This document shows positions 45,649 through 54,318 of a stretch of 64,000 nt of DNA, piece after piece. Position numbers and translations under genes: made by a program. Each line of letters opens with the position of its first letter. Within the stretch, counting starts at the first letter, position 1. The notes below the pieces were generated by a model. The model worked only from the letters and a program-made list of their open reading frames with translations. It made no database searches and was not told the DNA's origin. The stretch comes from CAWFZT01 sp963820415 (GTDB lineage: Bacteria; Chloroflexota; Anaerolineae; Anaerolineales; Anaerolineaceae), in contig CAWFZT010000006.1 of assembly GCA_963820415.1 (NCBI GenBank), positions 930,001-994,000 of the forward strand, in the 5' to 3' direction.

Positions 45649-46782
45649 ACTTGTTATCTCGCAACCCATTTAAGAATTCTAGGCAGAAAAAATAGGACAA
45701 TTTCATTGGCACGGCATTTCCTATCATGTTTGCTAATGAAGTACAATTCTTCGCTCTAGAGAAGTCGAAGAAATCCGGGAGAAATTGCAGACGAGCTGCT
45801 TCATGGGCTGTTAAAGCTCTCTGTTGAGAGGGATGGATAAATCTACCTTGTCCTGGACATCCGTAACCACTAGTTATAGTTTGGGCCGGTTCCTTAAAAG
45901 TTGATACGCCCGTACATGGATTTATAGGTATGGCCATTTTGGTGACATCTTGGCCTCATCTCATCAGGCAGATCATAAAGATCATGATCGAATAGATACT
46001 TTATGCGTATAAGATTCTTAATACTATGTTTTGTTGGCTGATCAAGTACATCGTTATTATTTAAATGTTCTAAATCTTCGATAGCCCATTTGACATCCCT
46101 TGTCTCGGAATATCTATATTTATCCAATGTGGCATGTACTGAAATCGGGACGAGTAGCGATGCAACCAAAACATGTCGCTTGCGTTTTTGAGGGACCCCT
46201 AAGTCGACGAGATCGATCATGCCGGTATCGATCGTATAACCACAGCTTTCCAACAAGCTGACTGTGTTCTGTAATACTTTCTCATGAGAGTGAATTATAT
46301 TTGGTACATTTTCAATTAGAACAAATTTGGGTTTGGCTAATTCTGCGAATTGGCCAACTCTTTCGTATAACTCGTTCCGTTCATCTTTTCGCCTAGTATG
46401 ATTATTAAGATCAGAATGCCCTTGACAAGGAGGTCCAGCAAGAAGGATATCAATATTTGGCATATCTTTTAAAAATGATATTTCTTGAATAGTCGGTTTT
46501 GATCTCCCCAAACCATTTATTACAGTCCGTATATCTACCGCATAAGCCTTCTCTGGATCGAAATTGTCTTTATATACGTCCAGATTAGCAGGATCCTTAT
46601 CAATAGAAAGAACTACTTTGAAGTTATAACCCGTAATTCGACAAGCTTCCCATGCGCCTAGGGATAAACCACCACACCCGCTGAACAGATCGGCTCCATT
46701 AATAACTGGAAATTTGTTATCAATTTTATCCCATTGGTTATCTTTTAAGAATTGTCTGGTCAGAGTCCTGTAAATTATTCAT
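45641..46782 (-). CDS. dcm: DNA (cytosine-5-)-methyltransferase, Dcm type (two frameshifts)
   Basis: Motif I (DLFSGCGGLSLGAWEAC), motif IV (LLAGPPCQGHSD, catalytic Cys), motif VI (FVLIENVP) and motif VIII (QKRKRHVLVAS) are present, then motif IX/X (HPSQQRALTAHEAARLQFLP, NMIGNAVP). One base too many in a T4 run at 46743-46746 breaks the first 13 residues from the rest, and one in an A4 run at 45897-45900 breaks off the C-terminus. The merged protein has 379 residues. It would methylate cytosine in a sequence I cannot predict. It leads the minus-strand cassette ending in vsr. Confidence 0.82.
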
Positions 46783-47326
46783 AATTGCCACATTTTCTAA
46801 TCTTTGAATCTTTATCTTTCTTTTATTATACGATAATGGTACGGAATTATTAAAAGCTATTAAAAAATGCTGTGATCAGAGAAACCAAGGAAAACCGGTA
46901 TACTGGAGGTCTAAAATCAAGCTGAAAATTCATAATACGATTACTCCGTACTATCCCTTTATGGTCATTCTCTTACCTTTTGTTACAAGTGTTTCAACTA
47001 TAGTACGATTTTATAGATTGTTTAGGCCCCTTCCCGAATGGCGAAAGCCAACTTGAATTATTTTTCAACTCTGATGCTTTTCTTACTTGTATTGTTCAAT
47101 CGAAGTGAATAGTTATAGGTACGAAATGGCAACTTTTTATTCAGTTTGTTGTTTGGAAATAAGTTATATTGCGGATATAACTCATAGAAAACCTTGGGTT
47201 ACCTCAGACATAGAATTTTTAATACCTGCATAGATTAAATATCATTTTCTGGCCACCTTTATCTTTGGGGCCCCTCCCACCGTTCCAAAGGGCAGTTTTA
47301 CTAGATGTATAATTACCTCAGCGGGG
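46783..47326. other. AT-rich intergenic region, no gene seen
   Basis: About 540 bases between the Dcm cassette and the MalT remnant. It probably holds the cassette promoter on the minus strand. I see no coding frame, tRNA or long hairpin. Confidence 0.35.
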
Positions 47327-47471
47327 ATGCCCGACCTGTCTCCCCTGATTGAAACAAAATTCAGCTTTCCCCCGGCCCCGGCCTGACCTGGTGGTCAGGG
47401 CGCACCTGAAGGGCCTGCTAGAGGCGGGGACGCGCCTGCCGTTGCTGCTGGTGTCTGCCCCGCCAATGTGA
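47327..47471 (+). pseudogene. N-terminal remnant of a MalT/LuxR-type ATPase regulator
   Basis: MPDLSPLIETKFSFP followed, after removal of one C from a C5 run near 47371, by RPRPDLVVRAHLKGLLEAGT and LPLLLVSAP. This matches the start of large MalT-type regulators up to the residues just before the Walker A loop (SAPAGFGKTT in relatives). The frame then stops, so roughly 95 percent of the gene is absent. Confidence 0.5.
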
Positions 47472-47553
47472 AGCTGGTGGTGAGGACAAAGTGGAGAACA
47501 TGGAGAGGAAGAGGATTATCCTTATTCGGATGATTTCTGGTAGAATATCCTCA

Positions 47554-48405
47554 ATGACACCCGTGCAACGGCAAATCTTATTGACCAACGATGATGGCAT
47601 CCGGTCCCCCGGGCTGTGGGCGGCGGCGGAAGCCCTTTCCAGCCTGGGATACGTGACCGTGGCAGCGCCGCGCGAGCAGGCCTCCGGCAGCGGGCGCAGC
47701 CTGCCGCTCAGCTCGGATGGCAAAATCCAGTTGACCAGGCTGCGCATCGGCAGTCAGGAATGGCTGGTGCATTCGGTGGGCGGCTCACCCGCCCAGACCG
47801 TGCTGCACGCCGTGATGGAAATCATGCCCACCCCGCCCGACCTGGTGGTGGTGGGGATCAACTATGGCGAAAACATCGGCACCAGCATCACCATGTCCGG
47901 CACGGTCGGGGCGGCCATAGAAGCGGCCGACCTGGGCATCCCGGCCATGGCGTCCTCGCTGCAGCTCATCGACGAGAGCTACCTGAGCTACTCGCAGCGC
48001 ATCGATTTTTCGGCGGCGGCGCATTTTACCTGGTTGATCGCCAAAATGATCCTGGAACAGGGCCTGCCGGCGGGAGTGGACCTGTTCAAGCTGGAGGTGC
48101 CCTCTTCGGCCACCCCGCAAACCGCCTGGCGCTTCACCCGCCTGGCCCACCACCCCTATTTCACCCCAGTGGTCAAGCGTAGCGGCGGCTGGGATTCCTC
48201 CGGTTACATCGACTACCGCATCGATCCCCCGGGGGAAGTGGCGCCCGATTCAGACCTGTATGCCCTGGTGATCGACAAGGTGGTGGCGGTGACCCCGTTG
48301 ACGTTGGATATGACCGCCCGGGTCGACCTGCAAGAGCTGGCCAAAAGCATGACCGGTCACAAGACGATGCCCGGCTGCCAGGGAACGAACTCGGCTTCAC
48401 GGTAG
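47554..48405 (+). CDS. surE: 5'/3'-nucleotidase SurE
   Basis: The 283-residue metal-dependent phosphatase has the SurE start ILLTNDDGIRSPGLWAAAEA, then APREQASGSGRSLPL, VVGINYGENIGTSITMSGTV and GIPAMASS. It removes phosphate from nucleotides and may act on polyphosphate. The ATG at 47554 is preferred over 47491: TAGAAT lies 7 nt upstream, which suggests a leaderless transcript. The 3' end overlaps the convergent UxaA-like gene by 49 nt. Confidence 0.9.
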   Translation: MTPVQRQILLTNDDGIRSPGLWAAAEALSSLGYVTVAAPREQASGSGRSLPLSSDGKIQLTRLRIGSQEWLVHSVGGSPAQTVLHAVMEIMPTPPDLVVVGINYGENIGTSITMSGTVGAAIEAADLGIPAMASSLQLIDESYLSYSQRIDFSAAAHFTWLIAKMILEQGLPAGVDLFKLEVPSSATPQTAWRFTRLAHHPYFTPVVKRSGGWDSSGYIDYRIDPPGEVAPDSDLYALVIDKVVAVTPLTLDMTARVDLQELAKSMTGHKTMPGCQGTNSASR

Positions 48406-49916
48406 CCTATGCGCTCGGCGCGGGTGGGGGATCCCGAAGCCGTCCGGATGACCATCTCCAACAGGTCCTGGGCGGCGTCTTCCATTAATTTACCGGACAG
48501 GATGGCGCCGGCATCGTAATCCATATCGGCGGCCAGATGCTGGAAGGTGGGCGTGTTGCTGGCCACTTTCAGGCAGGGAGCGAGTCTGCCGCCAAAGACC
48601 GAGCCGCGCCCGGTGGAAAACAGCACCAGGCTGCACCCACCTGCCACCTGCCCGGTAACGGAAATGGGATCGTTGCCGGGGGTATCCATGAAAACCAGCC
48701 CGGGGCAGTCGACTGTTTCGGCGTACTCATAGACCTGCATAAGAGGGGTGCTGCCGCCCTTGGAAACTGCCCCAAGCGACTTTTCGAAAATGGTGGTCAG
48801 GCCGCCGGCCTTGTTGCCGGGGGAAGGGTTGTTATCCAAGCTGACGCCCAGCAGCTCAGCCTGCGCCTGCCACCACTGGATGCGCTCGACCAGCTTCTGC
48901 CCGACTGCCAGGGAAGACACGCGTGAGGTCAGCAGGTACTCAGCCCCGTAGATTTCAGGGGTCTCAGACAGAACTATCGTGCCTCCGGCTGCGACGAGTT
49001 GGTCGGCGATCTGGCCGATCAGCGGATTGGCTGTCACGCCCGACCAGCTATCGCTGCCGCCGCATTGCACGGCCACCTTCAGGCTGGCAAGCGGGACAGG
49101 CACGCGCCGGCTGCGGTTTACCTGGTGAAGCATGGCCTGCACGGCCTGCCGCCCGGCGGCAATGGTGGCTTCGATGCCGCCCAGTTCTTGCAATGCCAGG
49201 TAGGGGCCGATTTGGCAGGCGCCGGGACCTTCGGCTTGAGCGCCGCGGCAGGCTTCGACCTGGCTGGCGAGCTGGTTTACCTCGCAGCCAAGGCCAACGA
49301 AGACAATCCCGCCCACGTTGGGGTGGCCGATCAGGTTGAGCAGCGTGCGCTGCAGGTACTGCTGGGCCAGCGATCCGGCCGGGACGCTGCAGCCCGAAGA
49401 ATGGGTGATGGCGAGCACGCCGTCCACGTTGGGGTAAACCGCTAATGTTTCTGGGGTGAAAGATTGGGCGATAGCGCGGGCGGTTTGTGCCGAGCAGTTG
49501 ACCGTGGAAACCACCAGGATGTAATTGCGTGTGCCGCTCAGGCCGTGCAGGCGCGGGTACCCCAAGAAAAGACGCTCTAGCAGGGCAGGTGGCTGATAAG
49601 GGGCGACCGTTTGGATGGCGAAATTGCGCGCCAGGTCGCCTACCTCCAGGTTGTGGCTGTGGATCCAATCCCCGGCGGCAATCGGGGCCGAGGCAATCCC
49701 AATCCGGCAGCCGTAGCGCAGGATTTCCTGGCCAGGGGCGAGGCTGCGCAAGGCGAATTTATGGCCGGCTGGGATTTTTTGACCTGTGGTGAGCCGGTCA
49801 AACGGCAGGCCCGGCAAGTCGGCAGATATCACTTCGCCCGGCAGGATAGCCTCTTTGGCAATCGCCAGGGGATCGCGCCGGTCGAGACGGATCGCTATGT
49901 GAGAGAAATGGATCAA
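48357..49916 (-). CDS. UxaA/GarD-family hydro-lyase (altronate dehydratase-like)
   Basis: The protein has an N-terminal SAF domain (SHIAIRLDRRDPLAIAKEAI, LAPGQEILRYG) and the large dehydratase part (GYPRLHGLSGTRNYILVVST, HSSGCSVPA, GCEVNQL, CGGSDSWSGVTANPL, NPSPGNKAGGLTTI). Relatives remove water from altronate or galactarate in uronate breakdown. The frame extends to an ATG at 49961 inside ychF, but similarity starts near a TTG at 49916; the start is uncertain. It overlaps ychF or nearly so, and may be cotranscribed with it. Confidence 0.85.
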   Translation of the reverse strand: MIHFSHIAIRLDRRDPLAIAKEAILPGEVISADLPGLPFDRLTTGQKIPAGHKFALRSLAPGQEILRYGCRIGIASAPIAAGDWIHSHNLEVGDLARNFAIQTVAPYQPPALLERLFLGYPRLHGLSGTRNYILVVSTVNCSAQTARAIAQSFTPETLAVYPNVDGVLAITHSSGCSVPAGSLAQQYLQRTLLNLIGHPNVGGIVFVGLGCEVNQLASQVEACRGAQAEGPGACQIGPYLALQELGGIEATIAAGRQAVQAMLHQVNRSRRVPVPLASLKVAVQCGGSDSWSGVTANPLIGQIADQLVAAGGTIVLSETPEIYGAEYLLTSRVSSLAVGQKLVERIQWWQAQAELLGVSLDNNPSPGNKAGGLTTIFEKSLGAVSKGGSTPLMQVYEYAETVDCPGLVFMDTPGNDPISVTGQVAGGCSLVLFSTGRGSVFGGRLAPCLKVASNTPTFQHLAADMDYDAGAILSGKLMEDAAQDLLEMVIRTASGSPTRAERIGYREAEFVPWQPGIVL

Positions 49917-49926
49917 GCTTTTGCCG

Positions 49927-50996
49927 TTAAACGTTAAAGCGAATGTTGAGGATGTCGCCATCCCGCACGATGTATTCCTTGCCTTCCAGGCGCAGTTTCC
50001 CTTTCCCGCGCGCTTCGGTCATACCGCCCAGCGCCATCAGGTCGGTGTAAGTGACCACTTCGGCGCGGATGAAGCCCTTCTGCAGGTCAGTGTGGATCTC
50101 CCCGGCTGCCTCCGGGGCGGTGGCGCCGCGGTGTACGGTCCAGGCGCGCACCTCATCTGGCCCGACGGTGAAAAAGGATTCCAGGCCGAGCAGGTCGTAG
50201 GAGAGGCGGATCATGCGGTTGAGGCTAGGCTCGGCAATACCATACTCGGCCAGGAAGAGGGCGGCTTCGTCGGGGGGAAGCTGGGCGATGTCCATTTCCA
50301 GGCGCCCCTGCAGGTCTACCACCTGGCTGAGCTTATGCGGGTAATTGATCTCAGGCGCCTTTTGTCCCTCGGCCAGGTTGAGCACCACCAGCACCGGTTT
50401 GCGGCTGAGGAAGCCAAAACCGGAGAGCAATTTCTCTTCTTCGGCGGAGATGGACACGTCGCGCAGGGGTTTCTCGGCGGAAAGCTCCCTCTGGAAACGT
50501 TCAAAGAGGGTCACATCCCGGTCGATGGCGGCTTTCTCGCGCCCGCCGCCCTTCTGGCGTTCCTCGTGCAGCCGCTCCAGCTTGCGCTCCACGGCAATCA
50601 GATCGTTGAGCACAAACTCGCTGTCCATGGCCGCCAGGTCGCGGCGGGGGTCGACGCTGCCGTTGATGTGGGGGACGTTTTCGTCCTCGAAGCAGCGCAC
50701 AACGTGGATAAAGCCGTCCATCTGGGTAAGTTGGTTGAGTAAGGTGCCCGAAATGCCGGTCTTGCCGGCGCTGCCGTCCAGGCCGGCGATATCGGCGTAA
50801 GTCACCTTGGCATAGATGGTTTTCCTGGGTTTGAACATGGCTGAAAGACGGTCGACACGCGGGTCAGGCACGTCTACCACGGCGGTGTGGACCTCAATTT
50901 TGCCGGTAGCAATCCCGGTCGGCTGGGTGCCGTGCGTGAGGGCATTAAAGAGGGTGGTTTTCCGGATTGTGGGAGGCCGAGAATTCCAAGTCGCAT
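49927..50996 (-). CDS. ychF: GTP-binding protein YchF (frameshifted near the start)
   Basis: YchF/OLA1 is a conserved ATP/GTP-binding protein of the Obg group that associates with ribosomes. The real start is the ATG at 50996: MRLGILGLPQSGK, then one missing base in an A-run (T4 at 50958-50961) and TTLFNALTHGTQPT. DIAGLDGSAGKTGI and the C-terminal TGS domain (FFTVGPDEVRAWTVHRGATA) are clear. Corrected length 356 residues. The longer frame up to 51081 runs into tRNA-Leu and is an artefact. Confidence 0.9.
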
Positions 50997-51010
50997 AGAT
51001 TTCTGACACC

Positions 51011-51039
51011 TTGACCCTTCTGGCAATATTCGATATACT
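51011..51039 (+). promoter_or_regulatory. Promoter of tRNA-Leu
   Basis: TTGACC and TATACT separated by 17 nt, ending 12 nt before the tRNA. Confidence 0.75.
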
Positions 51040-51051
51040 TACTTTCTGCAA

Positions 51052-51133
51052 GGCGAAGTGGCGGAATAGGCAGACGCGCACGACTCAAAATCGTGTACCC
51101 TCGGGTATGTGGGTTCGATTCCCACCTTCGCCA
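51052..51133 (+). tRNA. tRNA-Leu (anticodon CAA)
   Basis: The acceptor arms GGCGAAG and CTTCGCC pair fully. The anticodon stem CACGA/TCGTG encloses the loop CTCAAAA (anticodon CAA, codon TTG). The class II variable arm TACCCTCGGGTA and T arm GTGGG-TTCGATT-CCCAC follow, with discriminator A; CCA is not encoded. Confidence 0.92.
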
Positions 51134-51543
51134 TTGAAGATTATGGTTCATGGGGATTTACCGTGGAGTTCACCACGGAGATTCCCAATGAACCAAGATT
51201 ATAACCAGTGTTCGGTTGAATTCATAGGGTCGTTTGGATTATTATTTAACCGAGACGCCTATCCCCACTATTTTACGATCTGGCTCTTTTGGAATCCCCT
51301 TGATGGACTTCACACCAAATCCCAACGAACCTCTTGAAATCGTTTTCATTTTTGAGCTATAATATAATTATTCCAGCAAGTTGTTCTTGGCTGCCCGAAC
51401 CGAGAAATGGTATAATTTACCACAGATAGAAGCATTTTAACCAGATGAAATGGGTTGTTTTTATATTTCTCATTAAATATTATTAAGCGGGTTCCACAAC
51501 GGTTTTATTTATCTCGAATTGCCAGGTCTGCTCGTTGAATTAA
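51134..51543. other. Region between tRNA-Leu and the LacI gene
   Basis: No gene seen. It contains one LacI-type site candidate at 51335. The open plus-strand frame from 51011 crosses the tRNA and is not coding. Confidence 0.3.
51335..51348. promoter_or_regulatory. Candidate LacI-type operator
   Basis: TGAAATCGTTTTCA matches 12 of 14 positions with the site TGTAATCGTTTCCA (reverse of the one at 60369) and has the central CG of LacI-family sites. Confidence 0.4.
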
Positions 51544-51557
51544 TGTAATCGTTTCCT
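51544..51557. promoter_or_regulatory. Candidate LacI-type operator upstream of the LacI gene
   Basis: TGTAATCGTTTCCT is 13 of 14 identical to the reverse complement of the site at 60369 in front of the ABC transporter. Its position just before the LacI start suggests autoregulation. Confidence 0.6.
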
Positions 51558-51580
51558 TTGAAATCCTTCGATTTTTCGGA

Positions 51581-52655
51581 ATGTCGCAGGTAGAAATGGT
51601 GAACAAACGCAAAACGCGCACACTTTCGATCCAGAAAGTCGCTACCATTCGCCAGGTTGCCGAAATGGCGGGGGTGTCTATCGCCACTGTTTCACGTGTC
51701 TTTGCCGGGTCCGACCTGGTAAGCCGAGAGCTGGTCGAACGAGTACAGGCTGCAGCCCACTCGGTCAACTACCAGCCCAACCGCATCGCCCGCAACCTGC
51801 GCACACAGAAGACCCACTCTGCCGCTGTGGCGGTATCGGATATCGAAAACCCTTTCTTCACCAGCGTAATCCGCGGGGCTGAACGCGTGCTGCGCAACGC
51901 CGGCTATACCCTGCTGCTGACCAACTCGGATGAAGACGAGCAGCTCGAGATGGAACACCTGCTCAATCTGCGCGCCGAAGGGGTAGCGGGCGTGATCCTG
52001 GCACCAACTCATGAGGATCCAAAGCGCTACGAACAGTTCTTGCAAACGGGTTTGGTGATCGTCGCCATCGACCGCTGTCCAATGAATCTGAAGATCGACC
52101 GGGTGACGGTCAACAACATAGAAGGGGCCCAAACCGCAGTCCGGCACCTGATCGACCAGGGGCACACCAAGATCAGGATTCATCACCGGGCTGCCCAAAA
52201 TCAGCACAGCCTTCGAACGCCTGCTGGGTTTCGAGCAGGCCATGAAGATCCACAATCTGCCAGTCAATCCGCAGTGGGTCCAACCGGGCAATTTCCGCCG
52301 TGAAAATGGGTTTATGGCGATGATGGACATTTTAAGGCTGGAGGATCGCCCAACTGCAGTCATATCAGCTAACAACCTGATGACCCTGGGCGCCCTGCAG
52401 GCCATCTACGAATATAAACTGCGCATCCCCGGCGATATCGCCATCGTCGGGTTCGACGACATGGCGTGGGCCAGCTCACTCAATCCACCCCTGACCACTA
52501 TCGCCCAACCCACCCACGAACTGGGGTCGGTCGCCGCCCAGCTCCTGCTAGACCGGATCAACGACCCCCAGCGGCCTTTCCGGCACGTGATCCTGGATAC
52601 ACAATTGATCGTGCGTAAGTCGTCAGGCGTACACTACGTCCTGGAAACGAATTGA
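51581..52655 (+). CDS. LacI-family transcriptional regulator (frameshifted)
   Basis: The N-terminal HTH (TIRQVAEMAGVSIATVSRVF) is typical, followed by the hinge YQPNRIARNLRTQKTH and the periplasmic-binding-protein-like ligand domain. After GHTKIRI the frame is lost; removing one C near 52181 gives ITGLPKISTAFERLLGFEQA and runs to 52655, total 357 residues. Start may be 51581 or the ATG at 51596. Sites of the same pattern occur here and at the sugar ABC/GH116 promoters, so it probably controls them. Confidence 0.85.
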
Positions 52656-52677
52656 GCTGTTTTTTTTACTGGTTAAG

Positions 52678-53349
52678 TTGAATACCATCCTTCGCATTGT
52701 TATGCCCTTTCTGCTGATCCTATTAGCCGCCGCCTGCCAGGTAGGGCGCACACCGGCAGTTCCTACTGCCACACTGCCGCCGCCCGGGCCGCCGCCAGTG
52801 CAGCTCAGCGGGAAAGGGCCGGCCCAGGAAACCATCCAGTGGAGCGGGCCGGCCATTCTCCATATCACTGCCAGCCAGGGCAGCCAACCATTTGTGGCGG
52901 CCCTGGCCAGCGGCCTGGATTTACAACCATTGGAGAACGCCAGCGGCGCGGTGGACGATTACCGCGGCTACGATTTCAAGGCTTCCGGGAATACCGGCCT
53001 TGCCATCCAGGGCGACCGAACCTGGAAGGTCACAGTCTACCCGGTAGATCCGCGCTATTTCACCAGTCTGAAAGTGCCGGGAAAATACCAGGGCAATGGC
53101 AGCGCGGTGGTTATCATCGTGGGGAAATATAGCGTCGCTACCTTTGAAAAGGACCGGGCGCAGGATTTCCAGGCCTGGGCTTACGGGCCGGGCGGGGTGG
53201 GCAAAGAGCTGTATATCAACCCGGACGGCGATTACAAGGGCAAAGCGGTGCTGCCCAAAGGCGCCGGTTGGATCGTGGTGTCGGCCAAGGGGCCCTGGTC
53301 GGTAGAAATCCAATTGCCCTGCTGCGAAGTACCCCCCGGGGGATATTAG
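52678..53349 (+). CDS. Uncharacterised lipoprotein
   Basis: A TTG start gives a 223-residue protein with signal peptide and lipobox (LLILLAAAC, Cys20), a Pro-rich linker and a beta-rich domain containing GNTGLAIQGDRTWKVTVYPV and KGAGWIVVSAKGPWSVEI. The core repeats the idea of a small beta-sandwich seen in secreted stress or binding proteins, but I do not recognise the family. It is 22 nt after the LacI gene. Confidence 0.65.
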   Translation: MNTILRIVMPFLLILLAAACQVGRTPAVPTATLPPPGPPPVQLSGKGPAQETIQWSGPAILHITASQGSQPFVAALASGLDLQPLENASGAVDDYRGYDFKASGNTGLAIQGDRTWKVTVYPVDPRYFTSLKVPGKYQGNGSAVVIIVGKYSVATFEKDRAQDFQAWAYGPGGVGKELYINPDGDYKGKAVLPKGAGWIVVSAKGPWSVEIQLPCCEVPPGGY

Positions 53350-53358
53350 GGGTGGGTG

Positions 53359-54279
53359 TTATTTCTCATAAATGCGGTAAATATTGCCGTTGGTCCCCAC
53401 CAGAACGGGCTGACCTGAGTCCAATCCCTGGGGGGCAGCCATCGATAAAATGCTGCCGGCGATCTGCGCTGCGGCGTTCCAGGCTTTCCAGGACCTGCCG
53501 CGGTCGTGGGATACCATAAGCTGTTCATGGCTGGCGACCAGGACACTCTTCCCTGAAGCTACCAGCACGCTGACCTCGGCCTCAAACATCCCTTCAGCAA
53601 CCGGCGTCCAGGTGTGCCCGCCGTCCTGCGAGCAGAAGAGCGCTCCCAATTCGACGCCGGCATACATCACCGTCTGATCACCTGCGGAAGATACTCCCAG
53701 GGACAGCACTGCGCCAACATTTTCTGGGAACTCCACCTCGCGCCAGGCGCGCCCGTTGTTCGTGCTGCGGAACAGGCCTGATTCGGCTCCAGCCAGCAGG
53801 ATGGACTGGCCTCCGTCAGCAGCGGGCAGCGTGGCAAGGGAAAAGATATGCCAGTCTAAGAGACCGAAATTCCAGCGCACCCATTTGTTCCCGCCATCCT
53901 GTGAGACAAGGATACCGTCCTCAGCCGTGCCGGCGTAAAGGTTGGCGCTGCCAGAAGCAGCCAGGGCGGTAATCACCGGCAGCGGCGACCCACAGGGAAC
54001 CGCCTGCCAGGTTTGCCCGCCATCCTCCGAGCGCAGGAACCCGCCTACCATGCCAGCCACCAGCAAGGCTGGCTTTGTGGGCTGCGCCAGGCTGAGCAGG
54101 GCCGTGATGGCAACCGGCTCAGCCAACCCCAGGGAGGTCAAGGCATCCTGCCAGTTGCTTCCCCCATCCCTGGATACCAGCAGGGTGTGCTGCGTACCGG
54201 CAAAACAAACCGGCTGGCGCTTGAAGTCTGACGAAAAGGCCAGGCAGCTAAACATAGTATTGCGAAGGTCATTTTCCAT
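53359..54279 (-). CDS. BNR/Asp-box beta-propeller protein
   Basis: The 306-residue protein holds six Asp-box repeats: SRDGGSNW, SEDGGQTW, SQDGGNKW, STNNGRAW, SQDGGHTW and SHDRGRSW, each about 45-50 residues apart. This is a sialidase-like or YCF48-like propeller. No signal peptide is evident, and catalytic residues of sialidases are not seen, so a binding role is likely. It lies downstream of the GroEL-like gene on the same strand. Confidence 0.78.
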   Translation of the reverse strand: MENDLRNTMFSCLAFSSDFKRQPVCFAGTQHTLLVSRDGGSNWQDALTSLGLAEPVAITALLSLAQPTKPALLVAGMVGGFLRSEDGGQTWQAVPCGSPLPVITALAASGSANLYAGTAEDGILVSQDGGNKWVRWNFGLLDWHIFSLATLPAADGGQSILLAGAESGLFRSTNNGRAWREVEFPENVGAVLSLGVSSAGDQTVMYAGVELGALFCSQDGGHTWTPVAEGMFEAEVSVLVASGKSVLVASHEQLMVSHDRGRSWKAWNAAAQIAGSILSMAAPQGLDSGQPVLVGTNGNIYRIYEK

Positions 54280-54318
54280 AGCAGTCCAATAGAGAAATAA
54301 TCAAAACGATTACCAGGT

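Noticed and set aside
50945..51151. Minus-strand frame starting in tRNA-Leu and the long ychF frame to 51081
   Set aside because: Both read through the tRNA. The true ychF start at 50996 with one restored base matches the family N-terminus.
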